DNA of 64,000 nt. It comes from Haemonchus contortus (Eukaryota; Nematoda; Chromadorea; Rhabditida; Trichostrongylidae). Location: the NCBI GenBank assembly GCA_000469685.2, contig LS997564.1:17256615-17320614 (forward strand), in the 5' to 3' direction. How positions within the stretch are numbered: the stretch's first letter is position 1; every line of letters begins with the position of its first letter. A program made the translations under genes and the position numbers. This document shows positions 11,783 to 24,900 of the stretch, piece after piece. The notes below the pieces were generated by a model that searched no databases, was not told the DNA's origin, and worked only from the letters and a program-made list of their open reading frames with translations.

Positions 11783-14700
11783 ATGAAAGCCAACAAGGGA
11801 CGCACTTCCAAAGTACCAATGAAGGGATCACGAAGATTCCCAAGAACAGGTGATGGGACGAATAAGAAGGACCCCAAGAAGGTCGGCCAAGCCGACGACA
11901 GAAAATGTTGTAGGGCGAAGGAAACAGCGACGAACAACAATATCAACGGACCCTGTGATGTTACGGGATTAACGCTAAAAGAGGAAGGGGTAAGTATACC
12001 ACGTTGCGTTCTAGATTGTCTAACGAACAAGTACGATGTGCGTGAAGCACAAATTCGAGTTCGATTCCCCTATCACATTTAACATTTTGCCCATATTTCT
12101 ACAGCTTTGTAATAGCACAGGTGACGTAGGGTGCGCCGACAAAGGCCAGTCATCAAAGCAAAACTTCGTATTCTGCAGCTTTCGAATCGATGTTATTGTC
12201 TAGCAGCAGCAGGCAGCCGTCGATCAATTTGCTTGGTGGCTGACGATCGCAGGGCGGCGTTCTGGCAATCGTCGGACGGGGTGCTGGCGCGATGTCCGCC
12301 CGCCCGATAATTGCCGACGTGCCGCCCGGTATTTGCGCCCGTCTGCGCCCACTTTCACTGCAGCTGCGCATAACACCCAACCCTCCACAGACGGCTTCTA
12401 TCCAGCTCCACCTTCGAGACGTTACTTTTTATTAATTCGATCCATTTCCATCTTTTTATCGTTTGAACCTCTGTTACCTGCGTTCTATTTGGGCATACAA
12501 GCTCCACCAAAAGAAATTTATTGGAGCCACTCAGACTGTTCTTAATTTTATGCTGAATTCCTTCCAATCATTTGAAACTATCACTTCATGCCGGTATTAA
12601 TGACCATTTCGACAAGAATGCCCAAAAGAAATTCATTTGCTATTTGGTAGTTTTGAAGAAACAAAAAAGAACTGCTCGGAATTGAACGGATTTTTCGAAG
12701 CGAGCCATGAATTTTACCTCCACATAGAATTACAATTATGGTGGACTCCCCCTGAACACTTAGCTCACACAACAACCTCCGAGGGTGAATTAATGTATTA
12801 TTAATTTGATGTATGAGGCGATGGAATGTTTAATTGACATGTATGGAAATTGATCTGCAACTCGCAAACCAGCTGCAAAGCCCTATGTCACTCATCCCCT
12901 CCTTGCTCTTATGGCAAGCTTATCCTTGATATAATATACATCAATACTCTTATCCTCTTCTTCCGAACAGAAATAAAAGTCGTGACTGAGAACCCCCTGT
13001 CTGTCGAGGTCACTGCTCTTTTTTTTTGAACAAATTTGAGCCGATGTTCAGAACCCAGCTAAGGAAAAGAAGAGCAAGCAGATGTGGGATCGGGATCGCG
13101 CATCTACCTCTACCAACGGAACGGGACCGGGAGCACATGGAAGTGGGTTTTAAACTTTTTTAAATGATGCTTTCATCTTTCTAGAGTTCCTACCAAATCA
13201 CTCAGAGGTCTTCACAAAGAGTTCCCTGAATGCTGCTAACCCGTAAAAGACCTACCCTGAGGGTGGCTGCTGAAGTTTCTAGGTGAAAGATGATGGTAAA
13301 GTCGTTTGGTGTTGATTAATCCAGTTTTGGGATGCGCTTGTCGTATTCGACTTCCATTCAGAATCGCAATGGCGTTTCGAATGCGTACGTGCATATGCAA
13401 TAACTTCCTAAGTGTACCACCCAAGCCATGCAAGCCTGGTATCAGGATGGTATGGCTTTGGATTCGATCCCCGAATCATATGTGTGACAAAGCTTTTTAA
13501 AACAAGCAACTATACAACACTCATATAGGTGTTTGAAGCATTGCCCTTGTCGTAAAAGGGCAAAATCAGTGCCTCAATGTGTGCACTTTCGCTGCAGGTG
13601 TAGTCATAGATACGTTGAAAAATCAGAGGGATCCGATAACTGTCCGTACGTCCTTTGTTGGGATCTCTTACAAAAGTGAAGAAAACAGTTCAATTAGCAA
13701 AAACTGAAAAGGAAACAGTCATAAACACAGGGTATTCGAACTGACGCTTTGCGGGACCTTTGTCTCCGTTGCGGGGACTGAGAAAGAACAGCTACAACTC
13801 CTTTCCCATCCCTTCACGTGCCTAATTCCTAAGATAAATGAAGGTTCCCGAACGGCATCAACAGTCTCAGTATTGTTGCAATAATGTGGATTATAGGGAT
13901 TGTATACCAAACCTACCCGAAAGCTCGGACAGTATAATGCACCGATTTGAAGATCGGCTGCTCTTTACATCATTCACATCCAGTCATATGAAGACAAAAA
14001 CCTAGATTCAGGGCCCTTAGCAAGTACGGATTGTTTCCTTTATTACGGCAACAAAACGAGCAGTGGTGGTGTAGTGGCAAGTGGCGCACTATCTTAAGAG
14101 CACCGACACGGGTTTGAATCACGGATCGATATCCGCTTAGGCTGAGCAAGCCTTCCATCCCACGGGGCCGGTTAATTGGTACCAGACTGGTCTGGGAGGT
14201 CAAGAGCACTGACTTGGACATCGTCTGACCACCGTGGGTCACTGAATAAGCCACATACCCATTCAATACACCACTACGATTCTGAATGAAAGTCGATTGC
14301 GGGGCGTATCCCACGGACGGAATGCCCAAAAACAATCCTTCTTTACGGCGACAAAGAATCATTTATGCTTGGCATATTTGAAACCCCTGATGATATGAAC
14401 CCCTGAAGAAAACAGGCCTAATTCAGGACGATTTGAAGAGGAACTGCATCAAAAGCAGCTTGATCGGGACCATGTGCACCAACTGCGACAGAAGACAACT
14501 GGCATATCGGACCCGTCCCCATGCGTAATACGTGATTCAAACGGTAAGGGAGGATGCGTCCATTTGATTAACTCCGACAACCTACGTGTTTGAGCCGGGA
14601 CACAAAGAGCAATGGGTGAACGAAAATTAGGTAATCTCCGTATAAGTTCATAGACAGATACATGAAATTCATAGTAACGACCATCCTACTGAGGGTTCAG

Positions 14701-17700
14701 TGATGTAGGAAAGGATAATAGGAATAGGAATAGGAAAATTTCCAATAGGAAAATTTGCAGAAAATTCCACTTCGGATCTGAAAATTGAGACTCCATACTA
14801 TTCCCAGGAGGGGTTCACACATTCGTACTATGATTGCTTATCAAATGGAATCGTTGACATGGAAAGAATCACTAAATATATGCATGATTTACACATCAAA
14901 GGGATCTTCAATCAAGCGTCTTATGAGGTGAGTCGACCATTTCCTGCACTGTCCTTTCGATTTACAACAAAAAAATAATCAATGCTCTTTGGTGAATTGA
15001 TCCGCAGCACTGTTCAAGTTCCTACTGATAAGAGCGGGCGCCGATTTGTAAGGGAACCACAGAGTTTTTCGAAAATTTATCAGGTTTCCATTCTCATTGT
15101 ATGGGTACAAGAATTTTCCTTCACGAAAAAAGGGTGATAGATGACATCCCTTTTTGAAAACATAGATTTGGGTTAAAAGAAAAGGCATCGCTTTTTGCGA
15201 CGTGAAAGTGAAATCTCCGTAAATATTCTAAATGCCGCTGGCCCCTCTCAACCGAATTCGACCTCACTATATTATTCAACTTGCAAGGGGGAATCCACAT
15301 CTGTCTCTGAGTTTGAGTCCATCCATTTTTAACGGTGCTACAGGTCAATCTGCCAAAAAACGTCGATTTCCCACCGACCTCAGGCGATTTTGTAGTACAT
15401 AGAGGCATGGACATGCTTCAGGAATTCGTAACGTCAGAAGCAGCAATGAATGCTCGCCAATTTTGCTATGATGGATTGCAACGGATGCCCATGGTCAGCT
15501 TTGGTGATTTAGTATATGCCAGGACGCTGGATCACTTTGCCGGACGAATTCGGGTGAGATGCTCGATTTCCGATTTCCGGCTACAAAATTACGTTCGATC
15601 TCTTATCAGGCTGACATCTTGTCTGCACAAATAGCTAATTGTAAAAATACAAATAAGACTGGAGAAATGGTCGAACGAACACGTCCTCCCGCATTGAAAC
15701 TTGACATTTCCATACGGAACTGCACCCAGCACTGGATTCTTGAGGACGACCCTCCTTTCGTAAAGGTTAAACAATCAATTAATTTTCAAATTAAAATTGC
15801 TTCGGAGACTCGAGTAAAAGTACTTCATAACTGAGCAACGAAATGTCTTCAAAAAAGCATGTAGCAACCTTCCCATAATTATTACATCTTCCGCATGTGA
15901 CCGAATCCGACGGCATGTCGAAAAGTAGGGCATAAGGTCACTTCATACCTGGTTTCAATTATCCCCTTCAGAAACAGTGAAGTACCTTTTGTTCGTGTTC
16001 AGAAGCAACAGCATTTACTTATCTGGTGACCTGTTGTCAATTAATGTATACAAAATTGTTATTTTAGGTGGACCTGCTTGATGTAGTTCTACATTGGCAT
16101 GAAAAGAGAGGAACTACTCCATTTCAGAAGATTACAGATCTTTACAGGAGGATCTTGAGCACGGTAAGGGCTCAGTCAAAATGAGGAACCTTTATTTCTT
16201 TTCTTCTCGCGGTATATTCACAGGCAACTAGGGTGTAACGTCGGCTACGATGGCCTTGCTGCAAGGTAGGGGCGGCGTCGGGCAGGTAGGGGCTACAACG
16301 GGTATTACACTTCGTTGACATACTCGCCCTTTCCACCACACTGACCTATTAGAACTAGTTGTCTCGTTTTTCTGCCGTGATTATCCTTGAGTGGTGCTGC
16401 CACCGCGGTATTCTGCGACCGTTGCCCCGTGCAGTTCCCTTGACGCACAAAGCCGGGTACGGGTAACCCTCCCACCTACGCCGAGCTTCCGCACAACTCC
16501 CCGGCGGGATGAAGGTAAAATAGGTAAGAGTTCTGTTCAGCGCGGTACGCGATTTATGGGATTGATAACTTCTTCCACAACTGAGGTGCGTTCGAAAAAT
16601 AACAGTAGAATAAAAGATGAATGACAGGAGAATACATTTGATTCACCCACTTCCCAAGGACGAGAACGTGCTCCCTAGTCGGCGCTGCTTCGAGGGTGCT
16701 GCTAACTACTTAGATGCCTCGGGATTCTACAACAGATCCTTGTCGACAGTGTGGGTCTACAAACGGCGGAGTACGCGAAAAGGGACGATCATGTTTGACG
16801 AGGATCATGAGAAGGATCATGAGGAACAAAAATAGGGAAGAATTTTGGAGAAACAACTGACAGCAGGGAACAATCTGAAAAAAGACTGACGGTGGTGATG
16901 CTGACAGTGGAAGAGCTCAGTGGCGTCAGCGTAGACGTCGAATCCACAGTTGTCACTAGGCATTTCCACCCCACTCCATGTCTCACTGCCGAGCTCTCTG
17001 CATGCGTAGAATTACCCGGTGAAACCACAAAGCAACGGGGAACTGCACGCCTGCTTTGGCAAGCGTCCTATGAAGTCGAACGAGGCATAACTTTTGATAT
17101 TGCAGTCAACGTCGCCCCCTCAAGAAATTCAGAAGTACTCGATGCGGATCAACGGCAGATCCGGTCGGAATGAAAGTCTGAAAAACCTGCCACAGAAGAT
17201 CGAGGAAACACTTTTAGGTAAGCAAGAGCAGGAGAGTCGAGATCACTTTCGCGTAATGCCTTTCTTCAGGATTCGGTGAAGATCTGCTCGGATTAGCACA
17301 CAAGGAATTAATGGCAGCCCCAGGGGCTTCGGTGTGGAGCTCCAGGTAATAACGACCATATTTGTTGCAAACATACAGAGTTATTGGATATTCGTGGATT
17401 CACGACCACGACCACAACAAACGCAATGTATCTCAAAAAAACAATCAAATCAAAGCAATGTAGGGGACAAAAAATCTTAAAAAAAACGAACAAAATAATG
17501 AGTTCAGCTTTAAGGAACATAACTTTCCCAGATCATACGATTTTGGCTGAAAAGATACCCAGAGCGACCAAAGTTTGCAGGGATTTCTTAACTCACACGT
17601 TTTCACGATCGCTTCTCCCAAAACCACAGTTAACGATAAAAATGACTTTTGAATTTCTCGCCAAAATTAATCTATGGCCTCAGGATTGTTCATGAACCGC

Positions 17701-18451
17701 GGTCGTGCCAAAAACGGCCTAGACTGGGCATAATAAGAGCTCCAGAACCTGTTCGGCCGACCAGACACTCAAAGTGGCCGTGTTATACCAGCCTAGTTAT
17801 TGCGGCACTATTCACATGACGAAAAGAATAGTACGCTTTAATGAGAGACACCCAGACGGCTACCTCGTACATCCCCCTTTCTTGCTTTTTTTTTGAAGTC
17901 TTATTATTTTTAAAAGCCAGCAATTTTCACGCATCGTTCGCCACCCTTCCACTATTCTGCACCATGGATTCCATTATTTCACTTAAAACACAGATACCTC
18001 GAAATTGTCGTGAACCGTGGCACTCACCATATATCTCTTTCAGTTTCTACAAACAACTCGGACAATCAGATGAGGAACGCAGTAAACAATACGAGAGGCT
18101 TTGCGAAGAAAAGATACGGTGGCGTTCTGAGCTTTTCAGAGCCCTACAGAGAGCTTTGTACGTGATCAGTACTGTCCTGGAAAATCATTAATGCTGACTA
18201 TCGATAGTGACCCATAGTCAGATTATTCCAGGCGCGATCTTCGAGGCTACGAATTCACCGTCAACGATGATGGATCGAATTTCACTTGGATCCCAAATAA
18301 TGTAAGCAGATCAAATTAAATATTCCTTTCGCTGTTTGAATGTAGTTTTCTACAGCGAAAATCAAAACGGCCTCCGTGCGATGGCAACATTATCGGTGTT
18401 AAGCGTCCAGCTATCGACAACTCTACGGATGACTCCTTCGAATTAATGTAA
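11783..18451 (+). CDS. Unrecognised spliced gene, ~451 aa
   Basis: Exons: 11783-11989 (start uncertain), 13052-13142, 14427-14543, 14761-14927, 15344-15553, 16068-16163, 17106-17217, 17270-17345, 18044-18157, 18232-18301, 18356-18451 with stop TAA. Every junction keeps phase and the total is an exact multiple of three, which is strong evidence for one gene. The predicted protein has a basic, polar N-terminus (KEKKSKQMWDRDR), a charged stretch (RFEEELHQKQLDRD), a central region with HSYYDCLSNGIVDMERI, RGMDMLQEFV and LHWHEKRG, then LPQKIEETLLG, a charged helix (SDEERSKQYERLCEEKIRW) and a C-terminus rich in basic residues (RKSKRPP) ending DDSFELM. No signal peptide or membrane segment. Charge and length suggest a nuclear or cytoplasmic protein; I do not recognise the family. 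The first exon is the weakest part because a second frame is open there. Introns hold two SINE copies and a MITE. Confidence 0.72.
12150..12380. other. CG-rich island in intron 1
   Basis: A locally GC-rich block (GGGCGGCG, GCCCGCCCG, GTGCCGCCCGG) inside the first intron of the unrecognised gene. It stands out from its AT-rich surroundings. It may be regulatory or an imported repeat. The antisense 75-codon frame over it is arginine/proline-rich and looks like a composition artefact. Confidence 0.35.
13300..13490 (-). mobile_element. tRNA-like SINE copy 2 (degenerate)
   Basis: On the minus strand this shares CGACTTCCATTCAGAATCG (the complement of the family's 3' landmark), the tail of the body, and a B-box complement GGATTCGATCCCCG at 13460-13473. 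The A-box head and part of the middle are eroded. It lies in an intron of the + strand gene. Confidence 0.6.
14062..14343 (+). mobile_element. tRNA-like SINE copy 3 (well preserved)
   Basis: The A-box head is TGGTGTAGTGGCAAGTGGCG, the B box is GGGTTTGAATC at 14110-14120, then GGCCGGTTAATTGGTACCAG, GTCTGGGAGG, CATTCAATACACCACTACGA and GATTGCGGGGCGTATC follow in the family order. It sits about 80 bp upstream of the exon at 14427. Confidence 0.8.
14712..14757 (+). repeat. GGAATA / GGAAAATTT short tandem repeat
   Basis: Several copies of GGAATA followed by two GGAAAATTT units, abutting the acceptor of the exon at 14761. This simple repeat supplies part of the 3' end of the intron. Confidence 0.6.
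17686..17820 (+). mobile_element. MITE family B
   Basis: Begins with TTGTTCATGAACCGCGG and ends with GCGGCACTATTCACATG, with AAAGTGGCCGTGTTAT between. The same text lies reversed at 9857-9965. It sits in the intron before the exon at 18044. Confidence 0.5.
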
Positions 18452-18925
18452 ACTAATTCCTATTTCACTATTCCACCTCGTTTATTGAAGATAAAAGATA
18501 GTCCTATAGTTGAGGGCATAACAGAAGTAGCGCGTTACGGGCAAGAAACGCTGCTCAATCATGCACTCGCGACCATATGAGTTGTCGGCAAGGAGAAAGA
18601 AAGTCCTCCATGGTTCAAACTGTGAGAAGCAGTATCGTAAGGAGCGTACATCAACCGCAATGCATTCAATTTCCGTTATGTCTCGTCTCCATGGTCGTTT
18701 TCTTCTGAAGGTAGATTGGTGATTATCGGGCGCACCATGAGAGATTCTCGGCAAGGGCCTCTTTTGCCTTCTCGCAGTCAACATTTAGGGGAGAGGGGTC
18801 ACATCTTCGGGAAGGAAAAATCCCCAGCTTTACACTCCATCGTGTGAACAGAAGAATCCTTGTGATAATTCCTCAGTTGTGAATCAACAAAGTAACCTAC
18901 CGTACCAAATTTCAAAGTTGCATGT
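18452..18925. other. Convergent intergenic region
   Basis: 474 bp separate the stop of the + strand gene (18449-18451) from the stop of mlh-1 on the minus strand (TGA at 18928-18926). Both 3' UTRs and polyadenylation signals must fit here and could overlap. The antisense 100-codon frame at 18482-18784 has no support. Confidence 0.6.
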
Positions 18926-21900
18926 TCAGTGAATTCTGATGAAGTCAACTTTGTTTGTAGTAAGCGGTGCTTTTAAAAGGCGTATGAAATTGAAAGACCA
19001 AGCAGGAAGATTGCTTTCGATGATAGCCGCGATAGGATAAAATTGAACAGTCATAAGAAAAATAACGATACCTGAAAGCGAGTCACCATCGCGAAATTCT
19101 TCCTTTATGGTGAAAAAATCAGCAAGTACTCGACTAACACCTTCGAAACAGGGTTCTTCCTGGAACAAAAATTATAGAGTTTTTAAAACCATCCCATGAA
19201 AAGCTTAAAGCTAAATAACCTCATCCCAATTCACATCCTTCACGAGTCCGGCAATCATAGCCGGCAGACCTTCTAACTGTGGAGTGTATCCGCTGACTAG
19301 GGAGGGAATAGATGCCAGATATAATTGTCGCAGATCTTGTTCACCATCGGGTTGCTTTATTTCAAGCGAGAAGTAATCTTGAAGCATTGGAGCGTGGGCG
19401 TCCAGCAGTCCCAGTGCCTTCACTACAAGAGGCAAATGAAAATTATTCTGCGAATCGGAAAATATTTAGGTTCCTGACGTGAATTCTCCTTTCAAAGAAC
19501 CATCAAAGCGATATTCTTCTGAGAAGCGAGTCAAATTTCGAAAACCAGGCATAAAAACAAGATAAAACATTATCTGAACTATGAACTGCAATTAACAATT
19601 AGCACAGCGGCGCGAACTCAATAGACGAATTTCAAAACAGCTGGGTTCTCAAACATTTTGAAATTTTGAATAATTAGGCCTTCCCCCAATATCGTTTGCT
19701 TTGATTTATTTATAATAACTGAGACGGCTCAAACCGAGAGGATGAACTGGTCGGAAAGTAGGGAGAGCTAGCAAAAGCTTCAACTAAAATTTTTGATGGA
19801 AGAGGAGACTTGTCGAAAAATGAGTTAAAGTCAATTGACTTCCTCCAGGAATCAGGAATAATGCAAACAACAAGTTTTCAGGAAAAAATCTGTGGGATTG
19901 AAAGAGATTATCCAAAGAGGTGAAATTTTATCTTACAGGGCACCCTGAATGACCAGAACTCATCACGCGTGGCCAAGTTTTTGATGCACATACAATTTTT
20001 TGCACTGAATTGATCTCGAAGGATAAATTAACCACTGAAAAAATGAGTATGAAATAAACGCACTTTCGTTTTCGCTTTCAAAATCAGCAATGTGTAGCAG
20101 CTCCAGAATTTTTGCTCCTTCCTCTAGCTTGAATGAACCAAAGTTGCCAAAGCTGAATATTAGAGTCTGAAAAGTAAACCGGTATGCTTCCCATAGATTT
20201 ATATAACATTTCCACAGCATTATTATAATTCAAGCCGATTTCTCCGGCATTTGATGCCTTTCAGCCATCTTCTGCCATGTTCATATAATTAGGTCATCCA
20301 GGATGTAATCAGGAATAAGACTGAGCAAACTCCTGAAACGGACAGGCTCTTTAATTGGTTTCTTAGGAGCCACACCGGTGAAAACCACTGCATCTCGTGC
20401 GAAGCGTTACCTACACTGTTGAAGAAAAAAATCCTCCGATAGCGATCGCAACGAAATTCTGTCAAATTAGGAAAGACCAGTTTAGTTTTTGTGTTATTAG
20501 GCGCTCTGTGATAAAATTTAATGCAATCCGTCCCAGTTGCCCTAGTTGAGACGTAAGAAGCCAAAATACTGCGTATTCGCTCCACTGAATCTACCGCAAA
20601 AGTTTTCGATTGACTACAATCGCAACATATACACAAGTTTAGTAGTTAATGTCAAAACAGTAAACTGGGCCATCGTCCAACATCATCTTTTACTGAACAC
20701 AAGGAAACTGTTCGTAGTAGTAGTAGTAGTAACCTGATAGAACAGCTCCTTCAGAATCCTATCCAAACGGATAGCATACAAAGAAGTTCCGTGTTGTAGA
20801 AGTAGTAACTTCGCCGACACGCATCCCACATATATTAGGGTTTTGAAAACATCTCTGAAACATTTCATAACACCGTGTCAATTAAGAGCTTCAACGAAAC
20901 AAACAAAAAAAATCCTCTTCAAATCGAAATAGGAGCAATAAAAAAGTAGAAACGATCGAATTATGTTTTCCTTGAAACTACGCTCTGCAATACGTGCACA
21001 TGGTAGAGATTGTATGAAGGCTAGAATGGACAAGAATCTCATCCCTACTGGTTCCCTCCTCTCCTGGGCTAAAGGAGGAGAGCGCGAGCCAAGATGGACG
21101 CTGTTTACCTCAACGTGAAAAGTGCTTTCATATGTAAATATCACGTTACCTTAGATTTTGCGATGATTCGTCGCAAATCTTTTTCCTTAACGACACCAAA
21201 GATTCAAAATTGAATACCCTCTGGCCATCATCACCAGCCTGAATATACTACTGGTAAGAGAAGTTCAATTAGGTCGTAATTTTATTCTAAAAGGGATTAA
21301 TAGAGCTCTTGAGCTACCTCACAAAGACTGTCGTCTTGACTGCCAGCAACCTGAACCACTTCTATTGAAGATGAAGATTTAGATGCAGCAGGGCTAGAGG
21401 AAATGAACTCATCCAAACGCCGCTCTTTGTGATCCACCCGGACCATCTGATAGTAAAACTGGTTCACTTCATTAGATGAAAAGGTAGAATAGTTCAAACG
21501 GAGTTGGATAATAACTATCTATTTGAACCTCTGGCGAACTCTTCGTACAAGATTGCGAAAATTGAAATCTAATTAGGATTCTAACCGACCGTATATTCTG
21601 CACGTTTTTTCGCACCAGTAGCACTTTGTGCCTGACTGTCACAGCTGACTGAAGGGCTGCGCAGTGAATTAACAGGCTGCAAAAGATCGTTATGGATTGT
21701 TTCAGTGAAGAATGAAAACTTGCGGTCTACCACGATCATTATAAAGGGTTTGATATACTTCACCAATTAAGACAAGAATTTTTGGGAAACAACTCAGTAA
21801 TCTAACCCTCATATTCCTACTTGCATGAAGGACGTTACCGTCGTAGAATTGCTCGTGCCCCTCCGTCAGAAAATCATCTTTCGATTCACGAAGATATTTT

Positions 21901-24900
21901 TATATCTATACTCATAGGGTGGAAATGACATAGTGGCAAGTGGCGCACTTCCATACGCATGGTCCTGGGTTCGAATACCGGGTCGATATCAGCCTGGGCC
22001 AACCGAGTATTTCATCCCTTTGTGGTCGATGAATTGGTACTAGACTCGTCCGGGAACATAAAAACACTGACCCGCATAATGGGTGGCCACCATAAGTCGT
22101 CGTATAGGATATATACGCATTCAATACGCCTTTACGATTCTGAATGTAAGTCGAATGCGTGGGCGCATCCCTCACACGGGGATTGGTTAACCCCTTTATG
22201 CTTTATTTTTACACTTATTCTCCTAGTTCCTCTAGTTGACAACTGGAAGAATGAACAGCTCGTTGAATATAAGCCTATGCCAGACGCAATGTTCTGACAA
22301 ACGTTTGCCTTCAGTGGTGTTTCCAAGCTATGAGTTAATAAAAATTGTGATTACCCAGCTGCTAACTACTTAACCCTTTCCCATCAAGAACTACTATGTG
22401 ATTATCAGGCGACACAATCCCAATTCAGTGATCAAGACAAGATCTGAAGTACAAGTCACCTCACTTATAGCTTGTGTTTGACCCGGAATTCTCAGAATCT
22501 GCGTTGACGTAAGTAGGCTGCCACTTGAGCTGCTGCTGACAGTACGCGGTGCCAGTTCCCGATCGAAAATGTCGCTCAGTCTTTTCTGGATAGCCTGGAA
22601 CAAATGATCTCGACGATATGAAATAAAGAGGCTTCCATGTAAATCGAACTCGTTTTGGAGATCGTCAACCATTCGTTCCTCTTCCAGGATTTCAAGGGTG
22701 AGATGATGTACAAGTGTGTCCTTACCACGAGGAAAACCACAACTCTTACAATTGTTTTCTTTAACGATAACGAACAAACTGGTATCCAAACGTTCAATAC
22801 CTCGCAACTTTTATCACCTTAAACTAATCTTCGATCCAGTTGCGACTTTATCATTACCACGATTTTTCGAACTCTCTCAACGGGTAGGGCTTGCCTTTTT
22901 TGGGACTTCCGTACCCTTACTGTGAGTTGTATGAATTTGATTCCATTAGGTACAAACCTTCTGAATATCTTCAATGATTTCTTCCTCCTCTAGAAACATC
23001 ACAGTCTGCTTAGTGGGATGCACATTGACGTCGATGCGCGATGGATCAATCTGCAAGAAATGTTGCTTTCCTATACACTGCGCCTTTCCTTACTTCATTT
23101 AATATAGGGTTTAGCGACTATTTGAATAACTTTCTTGTGTTAATCGTATTAATTTCATTATAAAACTATTCATGATCAGAGAAAGGAGTAAAAAAAAGGC
23201 ATCGAGAGCAGAAATGTGCTACAATAGAAGTAGCAAAGCACGTGGGAAAGAGAAGCGAAATTATTTGCAAAAAAGAAAATAGGATACATCAGAGAAAAAG
23301 GGAGACGCAACTGCTACGAAGAAAAAAATGAAAAAGGAGAAAAAAGAAAAGGGAAAAGAAAAGTGACGATTATAGAGTGGAAAAAGAAGAGGTAGTGTGG
23401 AAGAACATAAAATCAAACCGCGAATAATAGTACAAGCTAACACAGCTACCCACCGTTAAGGCTACTAGAGCGAAGGTACACACAAGGTCGCGCATACCGA
23501 ATAACGAATCCACAGCAAATTTGAGAGGTGCGCATTGAACCAGGCGACCATTTATGAACAGGAAGAAAGATCTCTGGCGATTCTGGAAAAGAAAGCCTGA
23601 AAGCCTTGAAAACTTGCCTCTTAAATTGAACGGTCTACCTTTTTAGCTTGTACACTTCGAGCTGTACATGAAGACACCGGCGGTGTGAGGGATACTTCGA
23701 CGTCATAATGCAATCTTTGAGAAGAATGTTTGAATTCAATCATATTCTAAAAACCAAATAGGATATGGAATGATTCGAACAATATAATCACAGTTATCAC
23801 GAGGCATCCAGTGAAATCTCGAGATAACAGAAGTCTTTAATAAATTCTTTTAGGAGGCAACAATTAAGGACATCCAACTCGCATTCAAAGTGATGGTGGC
23901 GTTGAATGCGTTTCCGACCTATACTACCACTTAAAGGAGTCAGATAATCTTTGATCCCCAGGACCAGACGTGGTTGTGTTAACACCTCTACTCATTATTC
24001 TCTGTTCCAGCATTTGAGGAAACCCGTTGTTCAAAAAAAGTTGGTAGAGGCAAAGAGAGTTGCTAGTGAACTGTCACAGCAGGCAACTACCTAGCTTCCA
24101 TTCGTTTGAAGAACCGTTTCAAACCTATCTTTTTAAATGAATTTTCAACTGTCAAACTTTCATCTACAATAACTTCCTTGACAGATCGCAACTCTAATAA
24201 TTCTCCGACTTTTACTCTGTTTTTTTTTCCTTTGAAAAGCTTTACAGTTCTTTGCAGGTCCTCTTTTTCAAATGGCATAAAATTCGGCTTCTAATGCACC
24301 ACTATTTTTTCGCAGATACATAAATCATTCGCATGACTTACCTCTCCACAATCCTTCCCAAGAAGGGCTCTGATGATATCAGCCCTTGTACCTTTACCAC
24401 TGGTACGGAAGTCCGCACCGCTTCCTCCACGTCGCATTGCGAATGAAATATCCCTGAACATGCTTTCCAGTTCTATGTACTTAGCGACCTCATCAACTAG
24501 ATCAAATAAACAGTAAAACCCAAGGAAACCCACGGACGATGTACAGCGTAACGCATAATGACGTCTGCTATTCGGCTCGTTTCGTCGGCATAATTCCGAA
24601 AGGCTTTTTTCCTATAATCACAAAAAGCGATTTGATTCTGCAGTCTTATAAAGAGTCATTGAAATTTTTTTTGTAATTCTAAGGAAATTATGGAAGTTCA
24701 ATCGCCCGTTACTTTGATACGAATAAAGTGAGATCGAGGGAGTTGGCCCCTAGGAAAGCAACAGAGAGGTTCCTAGCAGTGAGAAAGAATTCCAGCATCC
24801 TCAGAACCTGTTATCTCACTTTCTCCTAACAGTTTGTTGTTGTTCCCGCTCGCTCTTATTGCTATATAAGTTACGTTTTTGTGAAACAAGTCGTCAGTAA

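Noticed and set aside
14062..14140. Possible tRNA gene
   Set aside because: Pol III boxes are present, but no cloverleaf is evident and the head continues into a repeated 280 bp body, so it is a SINE.
22394..22807. 137-codon frame as one mlh-1 exon
   Set aside because: Only 22460-22594 fits in phase between neighbouring exons and matches MLH1; the rest has no counterpart and reads as intron.
24087..24278. Charged 63-codon frame as an mlh-1 exon
   Set aside because: Flanking exons 24453-24342 and 23746-23639 already join in phase 0; no usable acceptor and donor pair fits this frame.
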